From: Marinifilum flexuosum | GTDB taxonomy: Bacteria; Bacteroidota; Bacteroidia; Bacteroidales; Marinifilaceae | Assembly (NCBI RefSeq): GCF_003610555.1 | Contig: NZ_RAPQ01000008.1 | Span: 550,490-614,489 of the forward strand | Length of the DNA: 64,000 bases | Reading direction: 5' to 3' | Shown here: one piece after another, positions 1 through 7,785 of the stretch | Numbering within the stretch: the stretch's first letter is position 1 | Layout of the letters: each line of letters starts with the position of its first letter | Notes under the pieces: generated by a model | Seen by the model: the letters and a program-made list of their open reading frames with translations, nothing else | What the model was told of the DNA's origin: nothing | Database searches by the model: none | Program-made: the position numbers and the translations under genes

Positions 1-46
1 TATCAAAAGATCAATATGAAAAGAAGGGTGGGGCTTTGAGGTGTGT

Positions 47-78
47 AAAATATTTGGACAGTGCATGTCTAATATTTT
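47..78. promoter_or_regulatory. imperfect palindrome, possible operator or terminator
   Basis: AAAATATT followed by GGACA is mirrored by TGTCT followed by AATATTTT around a short centre. It lies 145 bp upstream of the response regulator. It could be an operator or the terminator of a gene outside the window; there is no strong T-run. Confidence 0.3.
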
Positions 79-115
79 GAAAAGCTGATTAAATTAGTGG
101 TGGATGTTTACATTT

Positions 116-179
116 AACCACGAATTACACAGGTTTGCACGATTTGCCATCTTATTCATAATCGGTATAATTCGTGGTT
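116..179. repeat. inverted repeat AACCACGAATTA / TAATTCGTGGTT
   Basis: A perfect 12-bp inverted repeat (116-127 and 168-179) encloses 40 bp and lies directly upstream of the response regulator. Related words (ATTCGTGGTT, TTAACCACAAAG, GTGGTTAAT) recur around 42.67-42.95 kb, so this is a dispersed repeat family and probably not a gene-specific operator. Confidence 0.55.
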
Positions 180-222
180 TTATAATTAAATCTTAAGCAT
201 ATACACACTCATTCGCCCAAAC

Positions 223-1584
223 ATGAAAAAATCAAACATTCTAATTGTCGACGACAACCGAAGCGTTTTAAGTGCATTGGATCTGTTGTTATCGCCATAC
301 TGTGCAAAACTGAAATGTTTATCCTCGCCCAAAACCTTATTTGCCGAGCTGCAAAGCGAGGACTACGATGTTGTTTTGCTGGATATGAACTTTACAGCAG
401 GCATAAACAATGGCAATGAAGGGATTTATTGGTTAAACCAGATATTGGAACAATATCCTAGGGTGAGTGTTGTAATGATTACTGCCTATGGCGATGTTGA
501 ACTGGCTGTGAAAGCCGTTCGTTCCGGGGCTACCGATTTTGTTCTGAAGCCTTGGGACAATGAAAAAATGATTGCTACCGTTGATACAGCCTGCAAGCTA
601 AGTCAGTCGAAGAGAGAACTGAAAAAGATGCAAATGAAAGAGAAGCAGTTTATCGAAGAGATCAACGGATCGAACAAAGATTTAATTGGTTCATCGGCTA
701 CCTGGGAACGTGCCATGAATATGGTTCGCAAAGTAGCCGATACCAATGCCAATGTGCTGATCACCGGTGAAAATGGAACAGGGAAGGAGTTGATTGCAAG
801 GGAGATTCATCGACTTTCGAAACGATCGAACAAAGTAATGGTGAGTGTTGACATGGGAGCCATTGCTGAAAATCTGTTCGAAAGCGAATTGTTTGGACAC
901 AAGAAAGGTGCTTTTACTGATGCACATTCCGATAGAATGGGGAAGATAGAAGCGGCCAATAAAGGAACGCTCTTTCTCGACGAAATTGGAAACCTTACCA
1001 TGCCCATGCAGGCCAAATTGTTGTCGGTGCTTCAGAATAGGGTGCTTACCAAGGTGGGAGACAACTCCGCAACAAAGGTTGATTTGCGCCTGATATGTGC
1101 TACCAATGGAAACCTGCAGCAAATGGTATCCGATGGCAATTTTAGAGAGGATCTTTTGTACCGAATCAATACCATACACATCGAAGTGCCGCCTTTGCGC
1201 GACCGTAAAGATGATATCCCCGAACTGGCAGAATTCTTTGTGAACAAGTATGCCGATAAGTATGGAAAGAATTTAAAAATAAGCAGTCAGGCCATTTCCA
1301 AGTTGAGCGATTACGCCTGGCCGGGAAATGTTAGAGAGTTGCAGCATTCGGTTGAGAAAGCGGTAATTCTTTCGGATTCCCAGCAGCTAACCGCAGTCGA
1401 TTTTGTATTCAAGAACGATGATATGAACAATGTATCCAACTTTGGCGGAACCCTGGAAGATATGGAGGCGCAGTTGATTGCTTCGGCCATCGAAAAACAT
1501 GCCGGAAACCTTTCAGCCGTATCAACACAGTTGGGCATTTCTCGTCAAACCCTCTACAATAAAATCAAGAAATATGGGCTATAA
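223..1584 (+). CDS. sigma-54-dependent response regulator, NtrC/AtoC type
   Basis: A 453-residue three-domain activator. The receiver domain (about 1-120) has the acidic pair at 10-11 and the predicted phospho-acceptor Asp54 in VVLLDMNF. The AAA+ domain (about 150-385) shows Walker A GENGTGKE and Walker B GTLFLDEIG. The C-terminal Fis-type helix-turn-helix ends in [14 protein letters not shown]. The sigma-54 contact loop reads GAFTDA rather than canonical GAFTGA; I recall this variant as common in Bacteroidota. Its stop overlaps the start of the kinase gene, so the two form a translationally coupled two-component operon. The targets cannot be read from this sequence. Family assignment is firm; the stimulus is unknown. 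Confidence 0.95.
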   Translation: MKKSNILIVDDNRSVLSALDLLLSPYCAKLKCLSSPKTLFAELQSEDYDVVLLDMNFTAGINNGNEGIYWLNQILEQYPRVSVVMITAYGDVELAVKAVRSGATDFVLKPWDNEKMIATVDTACKLSQSKRELKKMQMKEKQFIEEINGSNKDLIGSSATWERAMNMVRKVADTNANVLITGENGTGKELIAREIHRLSKRSNKVMVSVDMGAIAENLFESELFGHKKGAFTDAHSDRMGKIEAANKGTLFLDEIGNLTMPMQAKLLSVLQNRVLTKVGDNSATKVDLRLICATNGNLQQMVSDGNFREDLLYRINTIHIEVPPLRDRKDDIPELAEFFVNKYADKYGKNLKISSQAISKLSDYAWPGNVRELQHSVEKAVILSDSQQLTAVDFVFKNDDMNNVSNFGGTLEDMEAQLIASAIEKHAGNLSAVSTQLGISRQTLYNKIKKYGL

Positions 1585-2917
1585 GAATTACAACCTGGCA
1601 CTTTGGATTAGAATGCTAATCCTGTTGACTACCGCCATTTCGTGCGGTTATACCATTGCCACAGCATCCTATATGTCCCTTTCATTTTTGGGTTTGATGA
1701 TGTTGCTGGAAGTTTGGGAGCTCATTCGATTTCTGAACAAAACCCACAAACAGATCGACTTTTTTATCAAAGCCATTAAGAACGAGGATACCACACTTCG
1801 CTTTCCCGAAAAATCAGGCAGTAGAATTATTAACGAATTGCACCATAGTTTAAACGAGCTGAATGGCATATTGCAGCAAGTGCAAACCAAATCCAGAATC
1901 AGGGAAAAGTACTTTGGCGAAATCTTACAGAACATATCCACCGGAGTGATTGTACTTTCGGAAAACACGCACATTACCGATGTAAATTCAGCCGCACTCG
2001 AGCTTTTGGGCTTGCCTGCACTTACACACATCAGTCAGCTTAATAGAATGGATACCCGATTTACCAATTCACTGCTCGAAATCTCGAACAAGAAAAAGCA
2101 GGTTTTGGAATTGTCAACACCTAAGGAGAGAGTTCAGATCAGTACGGCCTGTTCGGTGATCCGAATCGATCAGGAAGACATTAAACTCATCACCCTGCAG
2201 GACATTCGGGGAGAGTTGGAGCGAAAAGAGGTAGATGCCTGGATCAAACTGATACGAGTATTGAGTCATGAAATCATGAACTCCCTGGCTCCGGTTACTT
2301 CCATTGCACAATCGTTGAAGCGAATTTGGGAAGAGAAATCAGAAATGATTGTAGATGAAAATCTGGCAACAGAAGTGGGGAAAACCGTGAACGGATTGGG
2401 TGTGATTACCGAAATGAGCGAGGCATTGATCCATTTCGTGAAATCCTATCGCATGTTGTCCAAGCCACCAAAGCCAATCCTAGGCAGTGTAAACTCTATC
2501 GAGTTTTTCGACCGATTAAGCATTCTGCTTTCTCCTATTAAGGAGGAGTTTGCAGGTGAATTGCTGATTCAAACCCCAAAAAGGTCCTTCGATTTTGTGG
2601 CCGACGAACAGATGATTGTTCAGGTAATTATCAATTTGGTAAAGAATGCCAAGGAAGCATTTAACGGAGAGGCCGAGAGTGGAAAGATCAGTGTGAATTG
2701 TAATAAGAAAGGACCAATTTGCGAGATCAATGTAGTTGACAATGGCCCGGGAATTCCTGCCGAAATTGCCGACGAAATTTTTATCCCATTCTTCACCACC
2801 AAAACAAACGGCAGTGGCGTTGGCCTAAGCCATTCCCGACAAATTATTCGCGCCCATGGTGGTTCTTTGTATTGCAGCTCCAAACCAAATCAAACTGTGT
2901 TTAAATTGAGGTGGTGA
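1574..2917 (+). CDS. sensor histidine kinase, partner of the upstream regulator
   Basis: A 447-residue membrane kinase. Two hydrophobic segments lie at about 10-30 and 33-50, then a HAMP-like linker and a PAS-like region (about 110-210). The H-box [10 protein letters not shown] has His232. The ATPase domain shows the N-box [11 protein letters not shown]1 DNGPGIP and G2 GSGVGL. The ATG at 1574 was chosen, overlapping the regulator stop by 11 bp; a longer frame opens at 1478 but runs through the regulator's HTH codons and adds residues unlike a membrane segment. There is almost no periplasmic loop, so the signal is probably intramembrane or cytoplasmic (inference). The layout resembles NtrY-type kinases. 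Confidence 0.92.
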   Translation: MGYKNYNLALWIRMLILLTTAISCGYTIATASYMSLSFLGLMMLLEVWELIRFLNKTHKQIDFFIKAIKNEDTTLRFPEKSGSRIINELHHSLNELNGILQQVQTKSRIREKYFGEILQNISTGVIVLSENTHITDVNSAALELLGLPALTHISQLNRMDTRFTNSLLEISNKKKQVLELSTPKERVQISTACSVIRIDQEDIKLITLQDIRGELERKEVDAWIKLIRVLSHEIMNSLAPVTSIAQSLKRIWEEKSEMIVDENLATEVGKTVNGLGVITEMSEALIHFVKSYRMLSKPPKPILGSVNSIEFFDRLSILLSPIKEEFAGELLIQTPKRSFDFVADEQMIVQVIINLVKNAKEAFNGEAESGKISVNCNKKGPICEINVVDNGPGIPAEIADEIFIPFFTTKTNGSGVGLSHSRQIIRAHGGSLYCSSKPNQTVFKLRW

Positions 2918-2928
2918 TATTTTTTTCT

Positions 2929-3084
2929 CCTCCAGATAAATCTGGAGGCTATTCAAAATCTGGAGGCAATTCAAACCTGCAAGATTTTATTCTTTTTGCT
3001 TTTGAATTACCTCTGCCTTTGAATTCCCTTGAACTTTATGAATTCCCTTGGGCTTTGTGAATTGCCTCGGGCTTCAGCCCGAGG
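2929..3084. repeat. palindromic REP-like cluster upstream of the 90-aa gene
   Basis: It opens with the perfect palindrome CCTCCAGATAAATCTGGAGG (2929-2948), continues with half-copies (AATCTGGAGGCAATTC and GAATTCCCTTGGGC-like words), and ends with CCTCGGGCTTCAGCCCGAGG (3065-3084). The same two stems recur at 3.46, 3.99, 5.19, 5.41, 15.62, 15.89 and 33.72 kb. Both stems would fold strongly as RNA or single-stranded DNA. Confidence 0.85.
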
Positions 3085-3172
3085 AATATAAACACAATAT
3101 TCTCCCAGAAATTATGTAGGATAGTTTGTAATTATTATGTATTTTTAAATGCAAACATAAAAAACTAATATC

Positions 3173-3445
3173 ATGTCATCAGCCGGTCATGTATTCGATA
3201 TGATTCGAAGATTGAGAGGCAATCGTGCCCAACTCACCTCTAACAAAGAAGGATTTCGCGACAATATCGAAATCAAAGAAAAGCGCAGAACCTTTGTACG
3301 CTTCAAAAAAATCTCCAAAGAAGAAATGAAGGAGGTAAAAGAAAACATTCGCTCCAAAGCCAGACGCGAAAAACGCAGGTACTACATTGTCTCTGTTGTA
3401 GTGAGTGTGATTTTGATTGGGACAATGATTTTTATTCTGAGATAG
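3173..3445 (+). CDS. small basic tail-anchored hypothetical protein
   Basis: A 90-residue protein I do not recognise. Residues 1-68 are very rich in Lys, Arg and Glu and predicted mostly helical. Residues about 69-88 form one hydrophobic segment (YYIVSVVVSVILIGTMIFIL), leaving a single Arg at the C-terminus. The topology is therefore a cytoplasmic charged domain with a C-terminal membrane anchor. It lies between two REP-like repeat clusters and has no operon partner. Codon use looks normal and it is probably a real gene, but no function can be inferred. Confidence 0.6.
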   Translation: MSSAGHVFDMIRRLRGNRAQLTSNKEGFRDNIEIKEKRRTFVRFKKISKEEMKEVKENIRSKARREKRRYYIVSVVVSVILIGTMIFILR

Positions 3446-3457
3446 AATCTTTGTTTT

Positions 3458-3498
3458 CCTCCAGATAAATCTGAATTCCCTCGGGTTTTAACCCGAGG
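3458..3498. repeat. REP-like palindromes immediately 5' of the transposase gene
   Basis: CCTCCAGATAAATCTG (3458-3473) is fused to CCCTCGGGTTTTAACCCGAG (about 3478-3497). It ends about 42 bp before the transposase start and matches the repeat on the gene's other side. Confidence 0.85.
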
Positions 3499-3539
3499 AA
3501 TATAAAAGATCATTTCATCCAAAATTAAAATAAAGACAT

Positions 3540-3980
3540 ATGCCACATGTTAAAGTGTATATACATTTTGTATGGAGTACCAAATGCAGAGAACCATTTC
3601 TTGAAACTCTGGAGTTAAGGAAAAAGATGTGGAACCACATCAAAAAGAATGCAAAGGAAAAAGGAATTCATGTCGATTTTATCAATGGACATAAGGATCA
3701 TTGTCATTGTTTAGTATCATTAGGAAATAATCAAACTTTGAGTAAAGTCATGAGTCTAATAAAAGGAGAATCATCACACTGGATCAATGAATGTGTTTTC
3801 CAGAAGCCATTGTTTCAATGGCAAGAAGAATATTATGCTGTCTCTGTAAGTCAATCTATGCTCAATAAGGTAAGGGAGTACATCAAGAATCAAGAAACAC
3901 ACCACAGCCATAAATCATTTGATGAGGAGGAGAATGAGATGATTGAGAAATTTGGTTTTATGAAATATTCTGGGGGATGA
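3540..3980 (+). CDS. REP-associated tyrosine transposase (IS200/IS605 TnpA-like, Y1_Tnp)
   Basis: A 146-residue protein of the Y1 HUH single-strand transposase family. It opens with PHVKVYIHFVWSTKCREPF, and the HUH-type pair HCHC lies in GHKDHCHCLVSLG (about residues 58-62). The candidate catalytic Tyr lies in the helix LNKVREYIKNQETHH. Length matches single-domain IS200/RAYT enzymes. No second ORF or terminal IS boundary is visible. The gene sits between paired palindromes ending 42 bp before it and starting 9 bp after it, the same palindromes found elsewhere in the window. That is the hallmark of RAYT genes, which are thought to process REP elements. Family firm; RAYT subclass inferred from context. 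Confidence 0.88.
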   Translation: MPHVKVYIHFVWSTKCREPFLETLELRKKMWNHIKKNAKEKGIHVDFINGHKDHCHCLVSLGNNQTLSKVMSLIKGESSHWINECVFQKPLFQWQEEYYAVSVSQSMLNKVREYIKNQETHHSHKSFDEEENEMIEKFGFMKYSGG

Positions 3981-3988
3981 TTTTTATT

Positions 3989-4108
3989 CCTCCAGATAAA
4001 TCTGGAGGCAATTCAGAATCTGGAGGCAATTCAAAATCTGGAGGCAATTCAGAATTATTCGAACTTTGAATTCCCTCGGCCTGAATTCCCTCGGGCTTTA
4101 GCCCGAGG
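3989..4108. repeat. REP-like palindromes immediately 3' of the transposase gene
   Basis: CCTCCAGATAAATCTGGAGG (3989-4008), two further AATCTGGAGGCAATTC half-units, then CCTCGGGCTTTAGCCCGAGG (4089-4108). The order is the same as on the 5' side, giving a REP-RAYT-REP unit. Confidence 0.85.
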
Positions 4109-4197
4109 AATGAAAAATAAAACAAATAATCCACCCATATTTAGAGAATTGGATGTACTTTTAAACAATAATTAAATTATCTACCAATACTAATCAA

Positions 4198-5112
4198 ATG
4201 AAAAAATTACTAACACTAGCCCTTATCCTAAGTGCTACTCTTTTTGTACAAGCCCAAAAGTATGAGTTGGCTTTAAATCTTGAAGTGGGGAAAGAATACA
4301 CTCAGAAGTCGAATGCAAAAATGACCATTACCCAAAATTTTAATGGCATGCCAATCGAAATTGGTATGAATGTAAAAGGGGATTATACATTTAAGATAAT
4401 GGGTGCTGAGAACAATCAGTACAATATGGAGGTGAAGTACACTGTTGTAGAAATGGAAATGGAAAGTGCACAGGGAAAAAGCTCATTTAGCTCTAAAACT
4501 CCTAGCGAACAAGATATCATGTCAACCATGCTATCGAGAATGATTGATAAGCCTTTCACAATGATCATGAGTCAAAGTGGAAAGGTAATTGAGATCAAAG
4601 GAATCGATAATCTTTTTGGGAGTTTGTTCGAGGGATACGATCTTACAGAGCAACAGAAAGAACAGATATTGGCACAGCTGAAACAATCTTACGGAGCAAA
4701 GGCCATTAAGGGAAGTTTTGAGCAGATCACCGCCATTTATCCAGAGCAAAAAGTAAAATTGGGCAAAACATGGTCAACCGAAACCAGTATCGAGGCAGGT
4801 ATGTCGGTGAATTTAACCACCAATTTCGTGCTAAAGGCTGCCAATACCGATTACTTCCTGATTCACGGAGAAGGAAACCTGGCCAGCAATCCGAATGCCC
4901 CATATATAAAGCAAAATGGCATGGATATGAAGATTTTGGTAGACGGACAGTTGACCTCTGAGATTAAAATTGACAGAAAAACCGGTTGGATTATTGATGC
5001 AACCATTGTTCAGAACCTGAGTGGAAACACAGAGCTTAAGGCCAGCGAGCAAATGCCTGATGGCATGAGCATCCCAATGACCATTAAATCAAAATCGGTA
5101 ATCACAAACTAA
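4198..5112 (+). CDS. exported protein, DUF6263-like
   Basis: A 304-residue protein with a clear signal peptide (LLTLALILSATLFVQAQ, cleavage near residue 19). The mature part is rich in beta-strand pattern and resembles the DUF6263 family, uncharacterised secreted or periplasmic proteins of Bacteroidota. The repeated 'GKxY/GKTW' and 'MKIxVxG' patterns fit an all-beta fold. There is no lipobox. It is monocistronic: REP-like repeats lie upstream, and an intrinsic terminator follows within 40 bp. Function unknown; family call is from memory of the pattern, moderate confidence. Confidence 0.7.
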   Translation: MKKLLTLALILSATLFVQAQKYELALNLEVGKEYTQKSNAKMTITQNFNGMPIEIGMNVKGDYTFKIMGAENNQYNMEVKYTVVEMEMESAQGKSSFSSKTPSEQDIMSTMLSRMIDKPFTMIMSQSGKVIEIKGIDNLFGSLFEGYDLTEQQKEQILAQLKQSYGAKAIKGSFEQITAIYPEQKVKLGKTWSTETSIEAGMSVNLTTNFVLKAANTDYFLIHGEGNLASNPNAPYIKQNGMDMKILVDGQLTSEIKIDRKTGWIIDATIVQNLSGNTELKASEQMPDGMSIPMTIKSKSVITN

Positions 5113-5150
5113 AAGGATTCGGCTTAATGCCGATTGCTATAAATCAAACA

Positions 5151-5186
5151 CCCCAAATCATTGCGATTTGGGGTTTGTTTTTTTTG
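5151..5186 (+). terminator. intrinsic terminator of the DUF6263-like gene
   Basis: Stem CCCCAAATC / GATTTGGGG (5151-5159 and 5165-5173) followed by a long T-rich run. Confidence 0.85.
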
Positions 5187-5187
5187 T

Positions 5188-5280
5188 CCTCCAGATGAAT
5201 CTGGAGGCAATTCAGAATCTGAATGGCCTCGGGTTTTGAATTGTCTCGGACTTTGAATTGCCTCGGGTTTTAACCCGAGG
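5188..5280. repeat. REP-like palindrome cluster
   Basis: CCTCCAGATGAATCTGGAGG opens it, with degenerate CTCGGG half-copies in the middle and CCTCGGGTTTTAACCCGAGG closing it. Same architecture as the copies flanking the transposase. Confidence 0.8.
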
Positions 5281-5590
5281 AGGATGATAATAAAAATATC
5301 CTGCAAGGGTATAAGCAACAGCATAGGGCAACGCCCTATGAATATGCAATGCAATTAAAATCAAGCCCTGCAAGGGCGCCAGCCAAACAAGGATTCAAAT
5401 GATATGGATGCTAAAAATATTCCTCCAGATAAATCTGGAGGCAACTCAAAATCTGGAGGCAACTCAAAATCTGGAGGTAATTTAGGATCTAGATGAATTT
5501 TATTGAATAGCCTTGGGTTGAATTGTCTCGGGCTTTGAATTCCCTCCAGATTTATCTGGAGGACTGAATTACCTCGAGTTTCAACCCGAG
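5281..5590. repeat. long composite palindromic repeat
   Basis: A chain of hairpins: CATAGGGCAACGCCCTATG (5322-5340), GCCCTGCAAGGGC (5365-5377), CCTCCAGATAAATCTGGAGG (about 5420), half-copies, an inverted copy of the same stem near 5540, and a CTCGAG/CTCGGG stem at the end. The order matches the tandem composite at 15.5-15.9 kb. The whole 5113-5686 gap holds only repeats and two terminators. Confidence 0.75.
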
Positions 5591-5592
5591 GA

Positions 5593-5626
5593 GAAAAAAA
5601 ATCCCCAAAACCAAAGGTCTTGGGGA
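5593..5626 (-). terminator. intrinsic terminator of the 5687-6403 gene
   Basis: On the minus strand, TCCCCAAGACC pairs with TTTTGGGGA and is followed by at least seven T. Confidence 0.8.
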
Positions 5627-5686
5627 CATGCCGGATGCCAAATAATTGCCATTAAATGCATCCTGATCATAGGGGATAAGTAGAAA

Positions 5687-6403
5687 CTATTCTTCGGCTT
5701 CGTTTTCTTCAGGGCCTTCTGTTTCCTCTTTAGTAGCTTTTGGAGTGGCTGCCGGGAACTTAAACCACTTCAATAAATCCTCGTCATCTTCGTACATAAT
5801 GCGTGCAGCCTTAAAATAGATGGCCAGTTTTTCGTACAAATTGTTCAAGGCTATGGTACGCTCTTCGGTAGCGCGATTACGTTTCAAAATACAATCCGAT
5901 TGCTCATCCATAAAGCCTTTTAGCTTATCGCGATGTGCCAGAATCGCAGAAAAAGTTTCCTCGGTCCACCCTTCTGTGGTAAGAGCCTCTTTGTACTTGT
6001 TGGCAATCATGTCGAAATCGGTTAGGAAAAGATACATCAACTTGCCACTTTTGCGGGCATTGTCGTAATCATTAAAACCAAACTGATTCCATATCTTCTT
6101 ATCGTTCGGAAATGCCATTTCGATATCGAACTTGCACCTTTGGAAAAACTTACCCGATGCTGCCAATTCCTTATTCACATTCTCGGTGGCCTTGGCCTGA
6201 ATGTCGATATAGGTATTGTCCGAAGGAATGTTACTGGCTGTTTCGAACAAAGTTTTCAGTTCAGCCTGCGTTTCTGCGGTAAAATGAGGCGAGAAAGCCA
6301 CAAACTCATCATGCTTGTCGTTGATGATGTTAATACTTTGACTCGAAAAAATAATAAAATTGGCATCTCCGCCATTATAAGATCTGGATTGTCCCATAAT
6401 CAT
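5687..6403 (-). CDS. hypothetical protein, probably cytoplasmic and helical
   Basis: A 238-residue protein without signal peptide or membrane segment and with a very acidic Glu-rich tail (ATKEETEGPEENEAEE). Most of it looks alpha-helical (long runs such as ATENVNKELAASGKFFQR and KRNRATEERTIALNNLYEK). I do not recognise a family with confidence. It may start at the first ATG (6403) or two codons later. It is monocistronic with its own terminator. It is followed upstream, across about 450 bp of featureless AT-rich DNA, by the 21-bp array at 6855. Confidence 0.6.
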   Translation of the reverse strand: MIMGQSRSYNGGDANFIIFSSQSINIINDKHDEFVAFSPHFTAETQAELKTLFETASNIPSDNTYIDIQAKATENVNKELAASGKFFQRCKFDIEMAFPNDKKIWNQFGFNDYDNARKSGKLMYLFLTDFDMIANKYKEALTTEGWTEETFSAILAHRDKLKGFMDEQSDCILKRNRATEERTIALNNLYEKLAIYFKAARIMYEDDEDLLKWFKFPAATPKATKEETEGPEENEAEE

Positions 6404-6854
6404 AAGTTTTATATTTTAGATTTACAATATGGAAATTAATGGGATCTTTTTGAATATGCAATAAAATGGGCGAAAAATAATATGTAAATAAATTCCGATC
6501 GCCCTGTAAGGCTTGTAAATGTTAGTTGTTTGGGAGTTATTGTTTTTATTTATAAAATATTGACACTTTATTAATAAAAACTATGAAAAGCAGAATAAAA
6601 TAGCTGTATTGCCAATAAATACGGCTATCATAGGCCTTTTAGGCAAGAAAAACAGCTCGTGTGTGGGTAAGCCAAAGAAGAAATGAAGCTCCTTTGTGAT
6701 AAAACTAAAATTCCTAAGGAAGTAAAGTACACATTTAAGGGGAGAGCAAGTTGTTTTAAGAAGGAAAGATACTATATTGTTAAGATGTGAAGGAGGTTTA
6801 AGAAAGGAAGCCCTTAGCCAAAGACAAAAGGACAAAAGCCAAAAGCTAGTTATG
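6404..6854. other. gene-free AT-rich stretch before the 21-bp array
   Basis: Nothing persuasive is seen except possible promoter sequence for the minus-strand gene ending at 6403 and a first degenerate TTAGCCAAAG word at about 6814. ORFs here are open only because of the neighbouring 21-bp periodicity. Confidence 0.4.
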
Positions 6855-7064
6855 CTTAGCCAAACACCTTCCGCCCTTAGCCAAAAGCATTCCGAGCTTA
6901 GCCAGAGACATTCCGTCCTTAGCCAAACACTTTCCGAGCTAAGCCAAAGGCATTCCGCCATTAGCCAATGGCTTTCCGAGCTTAGCCAATGGCTTTCCGA
7001 GCTTAGCCAGAAGCATTCCGCCCTAAGCCAATGACATTCCGTCCTTAGCCAAAGACTTTCCGCC
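6855..7064. repeat. tandem array, ten 21-bp units
   Basis: Ten consecutive units of exactly 21 bp start at 6855, 6876, 6897, 6918, 6939, 6960, 6981, 7002, 7023 and 7044. Each has the form (C/A)T(T/A)AGCCA, five variable bases, then TTCCG and two variable bases. A decayed unit (GCTCGG...TTTCCG) follows. Because 21 is a multiple of 3, both strands stay open (a Leu-Ser-Gln heptad on plus, Trp-Leu on minus), which I regard as a by-product. It ends about 200 bp before vsr. Confidence 0.92.
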
Positions 7065-7260
7065 GCTCGGTTGAAGCTTTCCGTCGCCGACAAGAGTGTG
7101 GGAACCAGCGGAATAAGACAAAGGAGCAACAACAAGAGACAGACTGGCAATAACAGTGCTTAAAATGGAAGGGGAAGGGGGACAGCTGCAAAAGCAATGC
7201 TCAAAATGCATAAAGCAAAAGATAGAAATTCGTAAATTGCCAATATAGCAATGATGGAGT

Positions 7261-7686
7261 ATGGCAGATGTTCACGAACCCAAAATAAGATCCTACAATA
7301 TGTCCCAAGTGAAGGGGAAAAACACCAAACCTGAGTTGGTGGTGAGGAAGTTTTTGTTTGCCAATGGTTTTCGTTACCGCATAAACCAGAAAGACCTACC
7401 TGGAAAACCCGATATAGTTCTGAAAAAATACAAATGCGTAATATTTGTAAATGGCTGCTTTTGGCACGGACACAAAGGCTGCAAGTATTTTGTTTTGCCC
7501 AAAACAAGAACTGAATGGTGGCTGCAAAAAATTAAAGGAACACAAAAGCGCGACCGCAAAGCCGAAATAGAACTCAACATACTGGGCTGGCGTGTAATTA
7601 CCATTTGGGAGTGTGAGTTGAAAGCCAAAGTTAGGGCAGAGAATTTAAAAAATATAATTACTTATTTATTGAAGAATATTGGATAA
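7261..7686 (+). CDS. vsr: very short patch repair endonuclease (Vsr)
   Basis: A 141-residue Vsr-family nuclease that nicks next to T:G mismatches left when 5-methylcytosine deaminates. Family features seen: RSYNMSQVKGKNTKPEL at the N-terminus, FRYRINQKDLPGKPDIVL with the catalytic Asp, and the zinc/active-site segment VNGCFWHGHKGCKYF. Length is usual for the family. It opens the defence island, and the C5-cytosine methyltransferase at 10321, whose product it would guard, lies 2.6 kb downstream. Two unrelated genes (DUF262, HEPN) intervene. Strongly supported. Confidence 0.95.
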   Translation: MADVHEPKIRSYNMSQVKGKNTKPELVVRKFLFANGFRYRINQKDLPGKPDIVLKKYKCVIFVNGCFWHGHKGCKYFVLPKTRTEWWLQKIKGTQKRDRKAEIELNILGWRVITIWECELKAKVRAENLKNIITYLLKNIG

Positions 7687-7759
7687 GTTTAAAGTAAATC
7701 CAAATTTGTTCAATGTTTTTATTATTTTCGACATAATTGTTTTAGGTTTTCTGAATAAC

Positions 7760-7777
7760 AACACATGTTTTTGTGTT
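7760..7777. promoter_or_regulatory. palindrome AACACATGTTTTTGTGTT upstream of the DUF262 gene
   Basis: Arms AACACA / TGTGTT cover an earlier in-frame ATG at 7765. Its position suggests an operator or leader and favours the start at 7786 (inference). Confidence 0.3.
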
Positions 7778-7785
7778 ATAAAGCA

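Noticed and set aside
1478-1573. N-terminal extension of the histidine kinase
   Set aside because: It is the regulator's HTH region read in another frame; the ATG at 1574 starts right before the first membrane helix.
3540-3980. complete IS200/IS605 element with TnpB
   Set aside because: No TnpB-like ORF nearby, and the flanks are the dispersed palindromes, which fits RAYT better than an active IS.
6581-7150. 189-aa minus-strand ORF with Trp-Leu heptads, and the 85-aa plus-strand ORF at 6777-7034
   Set aside because: Both are open because the DNA repeats every 21 bp; no signal for translation, and comparable arrays at 40-41 kb cannot code.
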